The translations under genes and the position numbers were made by a program. Under the pieces are notes generated by a model. It had not been told where the DNA came from and did not search any database. It saw only the letters and a program-made list of their open reading frames with translations. A stretch of 64,000 nt of DNA from contig CM082591.2 in assembly GCA_040954595.2 (NCBI GenBank), forward strand, positions 7,688,001 through 7,752,000. The letters are read 5' to 3'. This DNA comes from Balanoglossus misakiensis. Its lineage: Eukaryota > Hemichordata. Of the stretch, positions 1 through 12,700 are shown piece by piece (the stretch's first letter is position 1; every line of letters starts with the position of its first letter).

Positions 1-254
1 AAGACATGTGACAGATATTTATTTGCCTACAGCCAGTCATGATGGCTGATAACGGCTGATTTTATAAATAATTAGTTTTATATCAAAGTTCATTTCAGTG
101 TAATTAAACGCGACTGTTCAATTTCATGTCCAATTCTCTGCACATGTTCGTATTATGATGGTGTAGTTTTTGCCATGCACCTTCCTAAAATCTCCCCAGT
201 CTTGTGAAATGAAGCTGAATAATAATCTTTGCCACAACTCAGATTAATTTACAG

Positions 255-774
255 GCAGATGAACTCTACCCTGAAGGAAGTGATATCCGAGTTGTTGCTG
301 CTAATCTAGTCTGGCTGTTGCATTATGTAAGTTTACTTTTTTTGTCCCATTTCTGCCACTGTCTACTCTATGCTGGTAAATTTGGTACAAAATGAGGCAG
401 CCATTTTGCTAGTCTGGAATCCAGACTCTTGTTTCTTTTCTTCGCTTTGCTCATTCCACACACGGTCTAGCATTTTTGTCTTCAATTTTGAGTTTTTGCT
501 ATTTGCATGTCAAAAGACTCTAATCATGGCAACTCAGGTCACTGCTCACCATGTGATCATGATCATGACCTCTTAGAAGTCAATTATAACTTGATCGACA
601 ACTGATTGGCTGAATTAATGAGCAGGGGTGTTGCTCAATCTCAGTGACTTGAGTTGCCATGGTTAGAGCCGTGGGCCCCATGATTATAAAGTTAAACTTT
701 TCTATATCCACAATATATTTCAGGGAGATCATCAGAATGAAGATATTGCAGCAAACAGATTTGAAGACAACGAG
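255..774 (+). CDS. GNPTAB: GNPTAB exons leading into Stealth CR2
   Basis: There are two exons, 255-326 (24 codons, including [13 protein letters not shown]) and 724-774 (17 codons, [17 protein letters not shown]). They are joined phase 0 to phase 0. The second ends with the RFEDNE motif that in vertebrate GNPTAB directly precedes [10 protein letters not shown], and here the next exon starts exactly with that motif. Donors are gtaagt and gtaatt. A palindromic MITE sits in the intron between them. Confidence 0.88.
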
Positions 775-3700
775 GTAATTATTGTAATAGAGTAAATTTT
801 ATTACAAATTGGGTGTGCTCGTGCAATGCGTATTTTCACGACAGGAAACCAGCTGATCGAGTATGGAGCAATATGCCACTTGTTTATTCCACAGCTGAGG
901 CACACCTTTTTGCAGTTGTCATTAACTAGGTGTTGTTTTCTCATTAGAAAATATGATGATCGTCTTGTGACAGGCTTCGTGAGCTACACATCGTACGTTC
1001 GCTGATGTTAAAATCTTCCAAATGTAGACTTCATGGTTGGTAATTTCAACACTGTTGATCGTCAACAGCACGAGAAAAATAACTGAAAACAGTTATATGG
1101 GGTACATTTGATAAATCACTTCAGGTCAGGTCGTGATTTCGCTATCCAGCACAATCCAACCAGCCGGCCCTCTCCCCTTGTCTTGTAAGGCAAGGTAGGA
1201 GGTCAGCTGGAGGTCAGGCGGTAGGAAAAGTTCGCCAAAAGAGGGCGCGAGCAGGGCAGCCTTAGAGTATTGATAAGAGACAGGTTAGAATCGTACCAGT
1301 AAGAGGAAGACATAAGAAAAAAAGGCTGATGGACAACAAACTCATTCAGTTTCTATCCCTGAATAAATCCCTGTGGGTATACAATGATTATGTAGCCATC
1401 CTGTAAGCTTTGTTGTACTGTAATGTAATTTTTAATTAATGTTTTTTTAAATCTTATTTTATTTTAGGAGTTGAGATACTCGCTTCGTTCCATAGAAAAG
1501 AATGCACCCTGGGTTCGACAGATTTTCATTGTTACCAATGGCCAGATACCTTCCTGGTTGAATTTAGACAATCCAAGATTGACAGTGGTAACACATGAGG
1601 TATGTATTAAATTGCTGTGGCTTTGTGAGACATACTGTTGTGGGCTGTGTCTGTGTAATGTTATGCCTTTGTGAGTGATAGATCAGGAATGATCAAGTTT
1701 GGCACCTACATTCTAGAACTAATCCTTTTTGAAAGGTGTGGTTGGTAGTGCATAGTATGGCATAGTATATTGAACTTAAAGCCCTAAGAGCTGTCACTTT
1801 TTACATTTTTTTCATGATTTTACTTTCCAACATAGATGGGTCCATTTAAATAAGCTTAGGTATACACGAACATCTTATCGCCGCCTGTTTGTGGCTGTCT
1901 GTACATATGTGTTGCAATTTGAAGTGTTATAGTAAACGTGTGCCAGCTTCCATTAAAACAGTAGGCAGCTGTCGTGGTATGTGTCGCCGAGAGATGACAA
2001 ACTGATGCAAATATTAGTAATGTGGCTTAATGGTGACATTATTTTACAAAAAATTTGATCCAAAAGCGACAAAGTCATTTACAATTCTAATTTCATCTCG
2101 TTTGTTCACAGGAAATTTTTCTCAATAAAAGTCATCTGCCAACATTTGCGTCCCCTGCAATAGAAAGCCATCTCCACAGAATACCGGGGCTGTCTCAAAA
2201 ATTCATCTATCTCAATGATGATGTCATGTTTGGTAAACCAGTCTGGCCAGACGATTTCTACACACACTCCAATGGACAGAAGGCAAGTAATCAGAAGTCA
2301 ATATGCCTTTTTCATATAGAGGGCGCCCTTCCAAAACATTGTGTCATCTCCATGTAGACGACACGAAAATGAGGCCAGTAAAGTCACAGATTACTGCTGG
2401 AGCTCTTCTGGTTTATTCTATACATGATACAAGTTGCGTGTAAACTTTATCTTATAATAAAACGTGGTTGTCGAACATCTTTCACCAACTATAGCTATGA
2501 TACACAATGATGATACAGTTTTTACTCTGTGACCTACTGACCTCATTTTTGCATCGTCTTGGAAGGACGCCCTGTTCACGAAAAAGGCGTATTGCTCTTT
2601 TTATCAAATTTAAGAAAATTGCAACCAATGAAGATCCATTTTTTGCTGAATGGGCCATCCAGCCAAAATCTGCAGTATAAAAAAAGAAATGTTCACTACA
2701 GAACTGTTTCAATTACAGAATTTACCCCACTCTCCATTGACAAAGTTTCTGCTATAACCTTCAATCACAAAGTTTCTGTTGTGCATTCCAGTGAGGACCT
2801 CTACCAATCACAAGTACTTTCTTCCTAATTTCTGCAGGTATATCTAACATGGCCTGTTCCCAATTGTAATGAAGGGTGTCCATCTTCCTGGATTAAAGAC
2901 GGCTATTGTGATAAAGCCTGTAACATATCAGAATGTGAATGGGATGGTGGTGATTGTGACGGTATGTAAATCACTTAGTACCTTTAAAACATTTCTGATC
3001 AACTAAAAGGGTGACGGTCATCTTATGCACATGTGCCAAACCAGAGACTCTGGTTACAAAATTTGTATACAGTCAATGCCACAAGACAGTGTGCTGTCCT
3101 AACAACAGACAAGATGGCAGCGACCATAGTTTGTGTCGGAGATCGGGAAAAGACGGCGAATTCGGTGAAAGAAGGGACAAAAAGATGTTGCCTATTCGCA
3201 GTCACATAGAGGCATATAATTAAAGTCACATTTGTTAAATCATGACAGAGTCTTTAATATTGTATTTTCCATGTGTCTAAGCTGTTTTAAATTTTGGTGT
3301 AAAGTTCCCATGGATTATCAATGTCAAATTTGTTGAAAATTATTGCATCACAAATTTGCCTTTATATCTCTGCTGTCAAGTTTGTCTGAGTCTCAAAAGA
3401 AGTGTGCCATTTAATTCAGAAGCAATTGTCTTGTTTATAATGCAGAATATGACAGTCGCTAGGTGGCTTGTTGCTATATATGCTGATATGCCACTGATCA
3501 GTTTTTCCTAATATAGACTGATGGGGTTTCTGTCTATAGTGGCCAGTCAAGGGACTTTCCTAAACTGCTTTTATAGACAGGCCAATAAAATACATGTTTA
3601 TTGCACAAGGATTGTAACAGCATGTCCATTACATAGAATTGGCCACTAACATAGGTTTGACTGCACTAGCCATAAAATATCCAGAGAATACTTTGTTTGA

Positions 3701-6700
3701 AAGGGGTGTGTGTTTCCTATCAATTGTCTTGTTTATAATGCAGAATATGACAGTCGCTAGGTCGCTTGTTGCTATATGTTGATATGCCGCTAATCATTTT
3801 TTCCAAATATAGACTGATTGGGTTTCTGGCTGTTACTAGCCATAAAATATCCAGAGAATACTTTGTTTGAAATAGGTGTTTCCATTCATGGAGTCTTTTG
3901 TAGCACTATCTGTTTTCTTATTTATCCGGAATTATCTGTTTTCTGACAGGATTGGCCCCTGATCACATCGGAGGAGGCTGGGGAAGGGAAACCTCACTGA
4001 GTAAGTAAAATGTTCCGGCAAACAAACACATCCGTATTTAACCCTAATGCTACTGGGTGTCATACCTGTTTAGAGTGTCAAGTCCCTTAAAATACCTATT
4101 TGCCACTTTTTCTTCTTAAATGTATTTTGACTGTCTTGACATGGCTCTCATATGTACTTAGACACACTTGGCAGTCTGAGCCCCCTGAAAAATGTACCAA
4201 ATCGCACTGGTTTGCACTGTATTGGTCTGAGGGTCTTGTATAGGCCCTACTGATTAACACACACTTGGCAGTCTAACAGGCCTGGGAGCCAGGATTCTAG
4301 GCACCCTGGAAATAACACCGGTTTCAACTGACTTGGCAGTGTTAGGGTCAAAGCTCCACAAGCTGTAACTTTTGGCTTTCTATGCAGTATGTTGAAAACA
4401 AGTGTATCACATGTTTTCCATGGTTTTCAAACTTGCACATAACCAGGTATGGTACCGTATTGACAATAGTTTGATATTCAATTTCAATGTGTTATACTTA
4501 CAGTGTACTGCAACTCTGGATGTGCTAATGGATGGGTAGCAGATAGATACTGTGATCAGGTGGGTAAATATTCTGCTCTTAAATAGGCCAACAGTTGAAT
4601 AAAATGTTACACACAGACTACAACCATCCATGGCCTCCTAAAACACAGAGGTGTTCTCTTGTTTGTTTTGTTTGTTTGTTTGTTTACAAATTCATATAGA
4701 GAGATAATAGTACGGCTAAAATAAAAATTTAATTTTCTTTTTTTGAACAAAATTACAGTATAAATATAAGTCAAAGTAAGTAAAATAGTTACACATCTGG
4801 GACAAAACCTTTGCTGTAGAATGTACTCAGGCGTACATATTAAAATTAAGCCCAGTGTTTTATGAATAACTTATTTTATGCTAAGACTATTGACAACATT
4901 CCATCAGCTAACACATGAAACCCTGTTTTGTATAATGATGTATGCATATAGTATATTTATAGTAAAATTTGATTTGATCATTTTTGTCATTATTTGGCAT
5001 GTGTTTTTTTAGGGGGGGCATAGAAAAAAAATCACAAGAAAAATGGAAAATCCTCTCTCCCACCCCCAGAAGTATTTTATGAACACTCCCTAATTATTTG
5101 TTTTCAGGCTTGCAATGTAGTGGAGTGTGGTTATGATGCTGGTGATTGTGGATCTCAAAATCTCAATAAGTTGTTCTCTATTGCTCTGAAACAAGATTCC
5201 AAAAATGTTATTCTACCTTCAGGTAAGACTTTTCTGTAAGACTTTTCTGTTTATAAGCATACCCTTGGCATTGTTCCTTCAGTTCAGGGAGACCCTGACA
5301 GCAAAACATGTTATATCAATGGAATTAATTTGGAAGTGATGAAAAATAAGGTACTATGCAATACAAAGTAACAACCATATTGATTGCCATGTTATACATT
5401 GTAACAGTTATGCTTTGTTAGTAACTGTGTCATATGGGACCCCAAACCCGCAACCGCAGACAGGATGACACCCTCCCTTTAACCATTTCACCCCCAGTTC
5501 CCTCTTTTGGCGTCCAACCTTACCATTGAAAGCAACGGGTTTGGACTGAACCATGGTGGTGAAAGGGTTGATAGTTAGTTGACTACTTGTATATCATTCA
5601 GAGTTTGTTTCGCATAGTGTACAGTATACGGTTTCACGTAGCCTTGCACCAAGACTGTATGATACTGAAATGTGTCCGCGTATAGAACCTCCGATCACAC
5701 AGAACATATCAAATCCGGTATTTTCAATTTTTCCATAATTTTCTGTAGTTTTAAACTCTGTAAATATAATTAGATGTACAAGTCGATATTCACTTACAGT
5801 GCACACTTCCACCTTTGTTTACCCTTTTACCCCTAGTTCCGTCTTTAGAGGTCCAACCTTACCATAGAAAAATAATGGGTTTGGACTGAACCATTGTGAT
5901 GAAGGGTTAATGGATGTATAAAACCTGTCTAAGCCGAACACCAAAGAGACTGAAGAAATAGTTTGGTTTGCAGAGGTGTCTGGTTTATAGAGGTTCTTTC
6001 AACATGTGGTTCTATGTCCAAAGGACAGGAAAATGTGTTCGGTATAGACAGGTTTTCGAATTAGGCAGGGATTGGTTTTGACAGGTTTTACTGTATTTGT
6101 TTAAGATATAACAGAATATTATTACATCGTTTCTAGGTTTACAGGTTGTCTACTTCAATCTGACTGCGGTTTATGGTGGCGGTTCCATCACTGGTGGCAA
6201 ATATGATCCAAGTCCTGTCGTTCGCACTGCGACTATCAGTAACAAATTCAAGACTGTACATTTACTTGCATATGGAGGATACAATGCCACCAATGTTACC
6301 ATCTATCTGGAGGGTAAAAATGCTCAGGAAGACTTGGTTGAGGTGAGTGAGTACGCATACAGATGCATGTAGTCTAGACTTGGGGAGGGGGGGGGTTCAC
6401 TTTGCTCACTCCACACACAGTCTAGCATTTTGGTCTTTATTTTTGAATTTTTGCTATTTGCATGTCATAGGACTCTAACCATGGCAACGCAGGTCACTGA
6501 TATTGGGCAACACCCCTGCTCATTAATTCAGCCAATCAGTCGTAGATCAGGTTGTAATTGACTTCTAAGAGGTCATGGTAGTTGGCAGTGACCTGAGTTG
6601 CCATGGTTAATGTCCTTTGACATACAAATAGCAAAATTGTGGGCTCTCATCTGGCTGCCAAAAAACTGTCAGGGGAAATCCCGCAGGAAAATCTCAGAGC

Positions 6701-9700
6701 AAAGATGGCTGACTTTAGACAAAAGCGATGCATGATGGTTACAGCCTCAAACATAAAAAACGACATGTTGAAACTGTCCACAAAATGAAGAGAGGGAGAA
6801 GTTTCGTAAATAGTTTTCTACTATTATAATACCAGAATATATTGTCATATCATAATATGAAATGTCATGTGGACCATTCCATAGAGTTGCCCTCGCTTAT
6901 ACTAGTCATTGTTCCTTTCAGATGACCTTTAACGTGACCATACAGACCAATCCAGCCAAAGGAGCTGTGGTTTCTACTGATTTATTGATAATGCAAGAGG
7001 AGAAAAAACAAAATGAAACAAACGCTGAAATAAAAGAAGCAACAGATCAAGAGAAAGATGAAGACAAAGAAGAATTAATTATTTTTAATGATGTACCAGA
7101 AGAAGAGAGGTAGATATGCATTATAATCAAGTTACCAATAAATTATCCATTTTCCATAAAGAGGACGCCCTTCAAAGGCAATGCAAAAATGAGGCCAGTA
7201 GGTCACAGATTAAAAACTTTATCGTCTTGTGTATCGTCGCGATAGTTAGCTCTTGCGTAGTTCGTGAAACTTAATCGTTCGCGAATATTCCCGTTTTTAC
7301 AGTATCGCTCTAATACTTGGTGTTTCATAATGCGGGATTAGTTGAGGTAAGCATGGTTAAAAGTCATGCAATAGGGAAAAATGACATTTACTTTGTTTTT
7401 AACCCTTTCACCCCCAGTTTCCTCTTTAGAGGTCCAACCTTACCATAGAAAAGCATAGGTTAGGACTGAACCATGGTGGTGAAAGGGTTAAACAATAAAT
7501 ACAAAATTGTGGTTACTGCCCACATAACTGTAGGTATATCATAAAGCTGTTTTTTGTTTCTGATATTCTGATCTTGATGGACTGTGATGCAATTTATATT
7601 TTTACAGGGGTCCTAGAGCAAAAACCTTATCAAAGATAACTGGTGCTAATTTAGATGCTGATGTAGATAATCTTCTGAAAGAAATGCCTTTAGAACTGTC
7701 ATGGGTTTTACAAGAACTTCACAGAGAAGTTGATGTTGGTAAGTATCGTCATGGAAATTTATAGTTCTCACAGCGAACACCGAAGGGGGCTGCGAAACAG
7801 CTCACTGAGACGCATGCGTCAATTTTACCACAACGATAAGATTTTTGTTGTCGATTTAATGCTTAGCGCCATATTGTTAGTCTCTCTCCAAGCAGAATTC
7901 TTATTGCGTTGATCAACCAATCGACAAGGCTATGGGAATGCAAAGTAGGCACTCAACACCGCATGAGTCTTAGCGAGCCAGAGACATACGCACTGTATCA
8001 GTCTGAACATCTACTGAGGTCATCAACGAGAACGATAAACGTCTCGATCGAGAAGCAATGAGAAGTAATGTGCCATGCTCAAGGACACAACACCACAGCC
8101 ATGCTGAGGCTCGAACACACACATTACAATCTCTGTCCAACCAGGTACCCATTCTCCTGGGTGGGGAGAAGCAATGAGAAGTAATTACACAACACCACAT
8201 CCATGCCAGGGCTTGAACCCATGATCCTATAATCATGAGTCTATTGCTCTAGCCACTGGACTATGATGCCTTTCAGATAATTTGTTATGGATCTTTTCAT
8301 GTCCAGCTTCAGGCTCAGGCATGCCTGAATCAATTCCATTCAAATGTACATTACTTCTCATCACACAGGTGATCTGACTGAAAAGGGATTTGAAAAGAAG
8401 AAGATGAACATTCTACACACTTATATCAAAACAGGAGAGTTACCATGGACACCGTTTATTCCTGAGAAAAATGAAATGAATAAAAAAGAAAACGGGGAAA
8501 ACGAGGATAAAAAAAATCTTGTGAATAAATTAGGACAGTTAAGTCGTGAACATATGCAAGAGTTGCGTCAAGAAGATGGTGATGTGAAATTGAAAGATGA
8601 AAACCAGATGATATTGCAGAATGTTGACAAACAACAGGATATATTGCAGGATGTTGACAAACAACAGGATATATTGCAGGATGTTGACAAACAACAGGAT
8701 ATATTGCAGAACAAACAACATGATATATTGCAGAATGTTGACAAACAACAGGATATATTGCAGGATGTTGACAAACAACAGGATATATTGCAGAACAAAC
8801 AACAGGATATATTGCAGAACAAACAACAGGATATATTGCAGGATGTTGACAAACAACAAGATGTATTGCATCATGTAAACAAGCAAGATCTGAAAGTTAA
8901 TCAAAGTGTGGATGTTCAAGAAGACGCAAAGAAAATTTTTAAACAAAAAATAGACTTGAGGATAGCAGAAGATGAACCACTTGAGAAAAAACTAAAGTTT
9001 GAAAATAACGGAGGATTGGAGCAACAAGAGAAATATGAACAAGAAAATAACAAAGTTCATTCCAGGAAAGTGAACAGTTTATTTAGAAACGACGAGTTAA
9101 GGGTTAAACTAAGAAAGTTGGAACTGAACCCTGAAGTTGGTGAAAATCCAGAGTTTGAGGAATTGAATCAACAAGATGTACACCGAAACAGTAACAGTCA
9201 AAAGGCATCAAGCCGAGATGAAATTATTGGTGGATTGCAAAAACTGAAATTGGCAGCAAATATCAGTAGAAACAAAATAGACAATTATGAAAGAGCTGAT
9301 TGGCAGAAGAGAACACTTTTAAATGTTGATAGCGAAGACTTGAAGGAACTCATGATAGCAAACGATGACGTTATAAGAAAGAGGAGTTTTCTACCTTGGG
9401 AGAAGCAAGACACAATCAGAAATGTTAAGGTAAACATGTTTGTAATTGCCAACAAACTTACACAGGGGTAGGTAAGAAACTGGCGTGGTGAACTGCAACG
9501 ACGTATTTGCGAACCGAAAAGCGTTATAGACCTTGAAAACGTACGTAGTTGAGAATTACTTCCCGCCACGGAGAACTTGAAACGCTGTAGTTGACCCCTA
9601 AAAATACCTAGAAAATACAAATTCAACATGGCGCAAGTTGTTTGTAGAGCTGGTAGTTTTTTTTGTATCTTCTTCAAAAGTAGCGAGAGTTCAACAAAAT

Positions 9701-12700
9701 CGTTTGACACAACTATATTCAAACCCATTAGTCCCAGAACGCGCTAACTTTTATTCCGAAATTTTCCTTTCAAACACATAAATATCAATAAATATTTAAA
9801 ATATGCGCCCTCAACTTGTATTTTCTAGGTATTTTATGGGGTCAACTATAGCGTTTCGGTTCGCCACGCCGCTTTCTTACGTACCCCTGTTACATATCCT
9901 TGAAAAAGTAACGATTGGTATTTCGGGAGCGACTTTTTTTCAAATACCGCAATTTCGGCACTTCTGGTTACAGTCAACATAGTGTGTATGTGCGATTTGG
10001 AATATATACTGGGTAGCCTTTATCTTTCATTCAAAGCGTTACCAGTTGCTAGATTTTACAATGAAATTATCAATTTATTAGGCCAAGTAAAAAATATGTG
10101 CTGTTCCGATTTCATGGTTTTCAAAAATAGGGTAGGTAGGTGGGAATATTTTTTATTTTGCAATTTCTTTTGACCACCGTAGTGTAGAAGAATGATGTCA
10201 TAGTTCTTGCGTGATTCTCGCAATTTTCATAAATTTTGTATATATTTTTTTTACTTCCGGGTTTACGAAGCTCTCAAAAGTTTAGGGTCAGCGGGCTAAA
10301 ATTAGGGTTGGTTGGGTAATCAAAACAGCATATAGTTTTTTTTTTGGCCTTACTAGCGTTTTTTATCAAACGCACTATTTTAGCAAAATTTAGTGTAAAC
10401 ATGAATATATGTACGGTAGAGGCCTCATTGACATGATTCGCAAATTATTTCTCAACAGACGACAGAAAGCATGGATAGCAACTCTTCATATGCAGTCGAC
10501 AGTCGAGTTGGTCGTCGCTTGCTGGACACTTTTGGAGACTCACTGAGACATGTCAACAAACTTTTTAATAAGAAATTTGGTTATTCAGCTCGTAAAGTAC
10601 CAGCGCATATGCCGCATATGGTAGATGTGGAAGTTATGAAAGAGTTACATGACAGGTAGGTACCATACTGTAAAACACTTTATTTTTGCGAGTTGAAATT
10701 TTGACGATATTGAGAGAGGCCACTGTTTCGCGAGTATTAATTTTTGCGTTCTCTTAATTCATTCACTGCATCATTATCTTTTTAAAAAAATTACGCAACT
10801 TTTTATTTTCACGCTATTTTGGTTCTTGCGTATTTCGCGAAAATTTATTGCTCGCAAAAATAATGTGTTTTACAGTATATACTTTGGTGAGACCATCAAC
10901 TTGTCGTTTATGTGTCGTGATCATGGTTGACTCTGAATTTCCGATAGTGTCAGGTTTGCAACACATTGTTGCCAACTTTACATAATTGACAAGGTTATCA
11001 AAACAGCATGTGTTATATTACTTGGTGTATCAATGACTTGCTGATGGAGAGGACGTCTGCTGTGACATTAGTATTTAAATAACAGTGCAAAATTCTTGAG
11101 GGACATCATTCATGTTTGTAAAAACAGTGTTGGTTTTAGCGAGGCTCCTCTGTAGTGTACATACAGACGCACCCAATCCAAAAAGGTCTCACTGATATAC
11201 AGATATAAGAATTGTCATATAAGTGCATTATGGTGACTGCATGTCATCGTGTATGGAGTTGGTGGCTGTCACGGTTTCAGAGAATGATTTTTAAGGCCTG
11301 ATGTGTTTTAACATAGATTCTGAACAAGCCGCCATAAATCGTAAGCATTTTTGCTGCCTCGGAGGAGGGGGGGGGGACCGTTCAGGTTTCTTATATCCAA
11401 ATGTTCGTAATAACAGTTTTCGTTAGAGCAAAGCTTCACTGTAGTTGATTGATACACTTCTTTTTGTGTTCCAGTTTTCCTGAAGAATTTGACAAGACGT
11501 CACAACATCAAGTGAGACATTCGGAAGATATGCAATTTGCTTTCTCCTACATGTACTTCATGATGAGCCAGACAATGGACCAGAACATATCGGATATATT
11601 TGATGAGTACGACACCGACCATTCTGGGTAAATGTCTTTCATTCCTTTCTGTACTTCATTGCCAAAGAAGGTTTGGATATTCTTTACTATCAATCACGTG
11701 ATCTGGCAAGCGATATTTTGGAGTCCAGTAAAAGTTTTTCCGAGTATGTTTTTACTTTAGAACCGCCTGCACAGTCTTTGTCTGCACCATGTAAGTCAAC
11801 GTTGCTGAAGTTGCCCGTCATCAGGAAATTTTAATGCGAACGTAACTGCCGCCTGAGCTCGTCTGACGTCATTTGATATCGAAGAATTCAACAAATATTT
11901 ACATGTACTGTAAAATGAGAAATTTTGCGAACAAGATGTGTTTGCGATATCAACAGAGGGGACTGTTTCACGACGATTAATTAAGCAATAAAACACCCCC
12001 AGCCATGGTATATCACGAGATTTTGACCAGTTCACGACATATACGCACGAGCGATAGCGAGTGCGTATATGGAGTTGAACTGGTCAAAATCGAGTGGTAT
12101 ACCATGGCTGGGGGTGTTTTATTGCTATTATATTATGCCAGTATATTGAAACTTTGCATAAAACATTTTAAAAAGGCATTTTCTTTAACTATGATATATG
12201 ACTGTGGTATATGGCTAATATATCACGGTCACGTGTCGTGTCTCGACCAATCAAATAGCGTGATTTACACCATCAATATACTGGTATAATATAATTTTCA
12301 ATAACTGCATTGTCAAAATTTGCAACAATTTATTTTCGCATTTTTTCTGGCTCTCATGAAGTTCACAAAATATTTATTGTTTGTGAAAATTTCCCACTTT
12401 GCGGTATGTTTTCCACTGTTTTAGACCAAAACATTTTTGTCAGCTGGGGCATGGGCCGATGTAGACTCTAAGGCAGTCGCTGTGCCTGTCGACAAGGAAT
12501 GGAACTTTCATTCTGTGTACGACGCGCCACCAGGCAAAGCGACTGTACGTTTCTGTTCACATATATTTGATATGAATATTCATAGTAAAGAATTATTGTA
12601 CTGCACAGGAACACGTATACACTAATGAATTCTTTGTTGCATTCACCAGGGCTTTGTCAGATCGTGAGATTCGCACAATGGCAGCCAAGATATATGAACT

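Noticed and set aside
7970-8236. 88-codon minus-strand frame
   Set aside because: It overlaps a tRNA-headed SINE, with no splice signals or domain.
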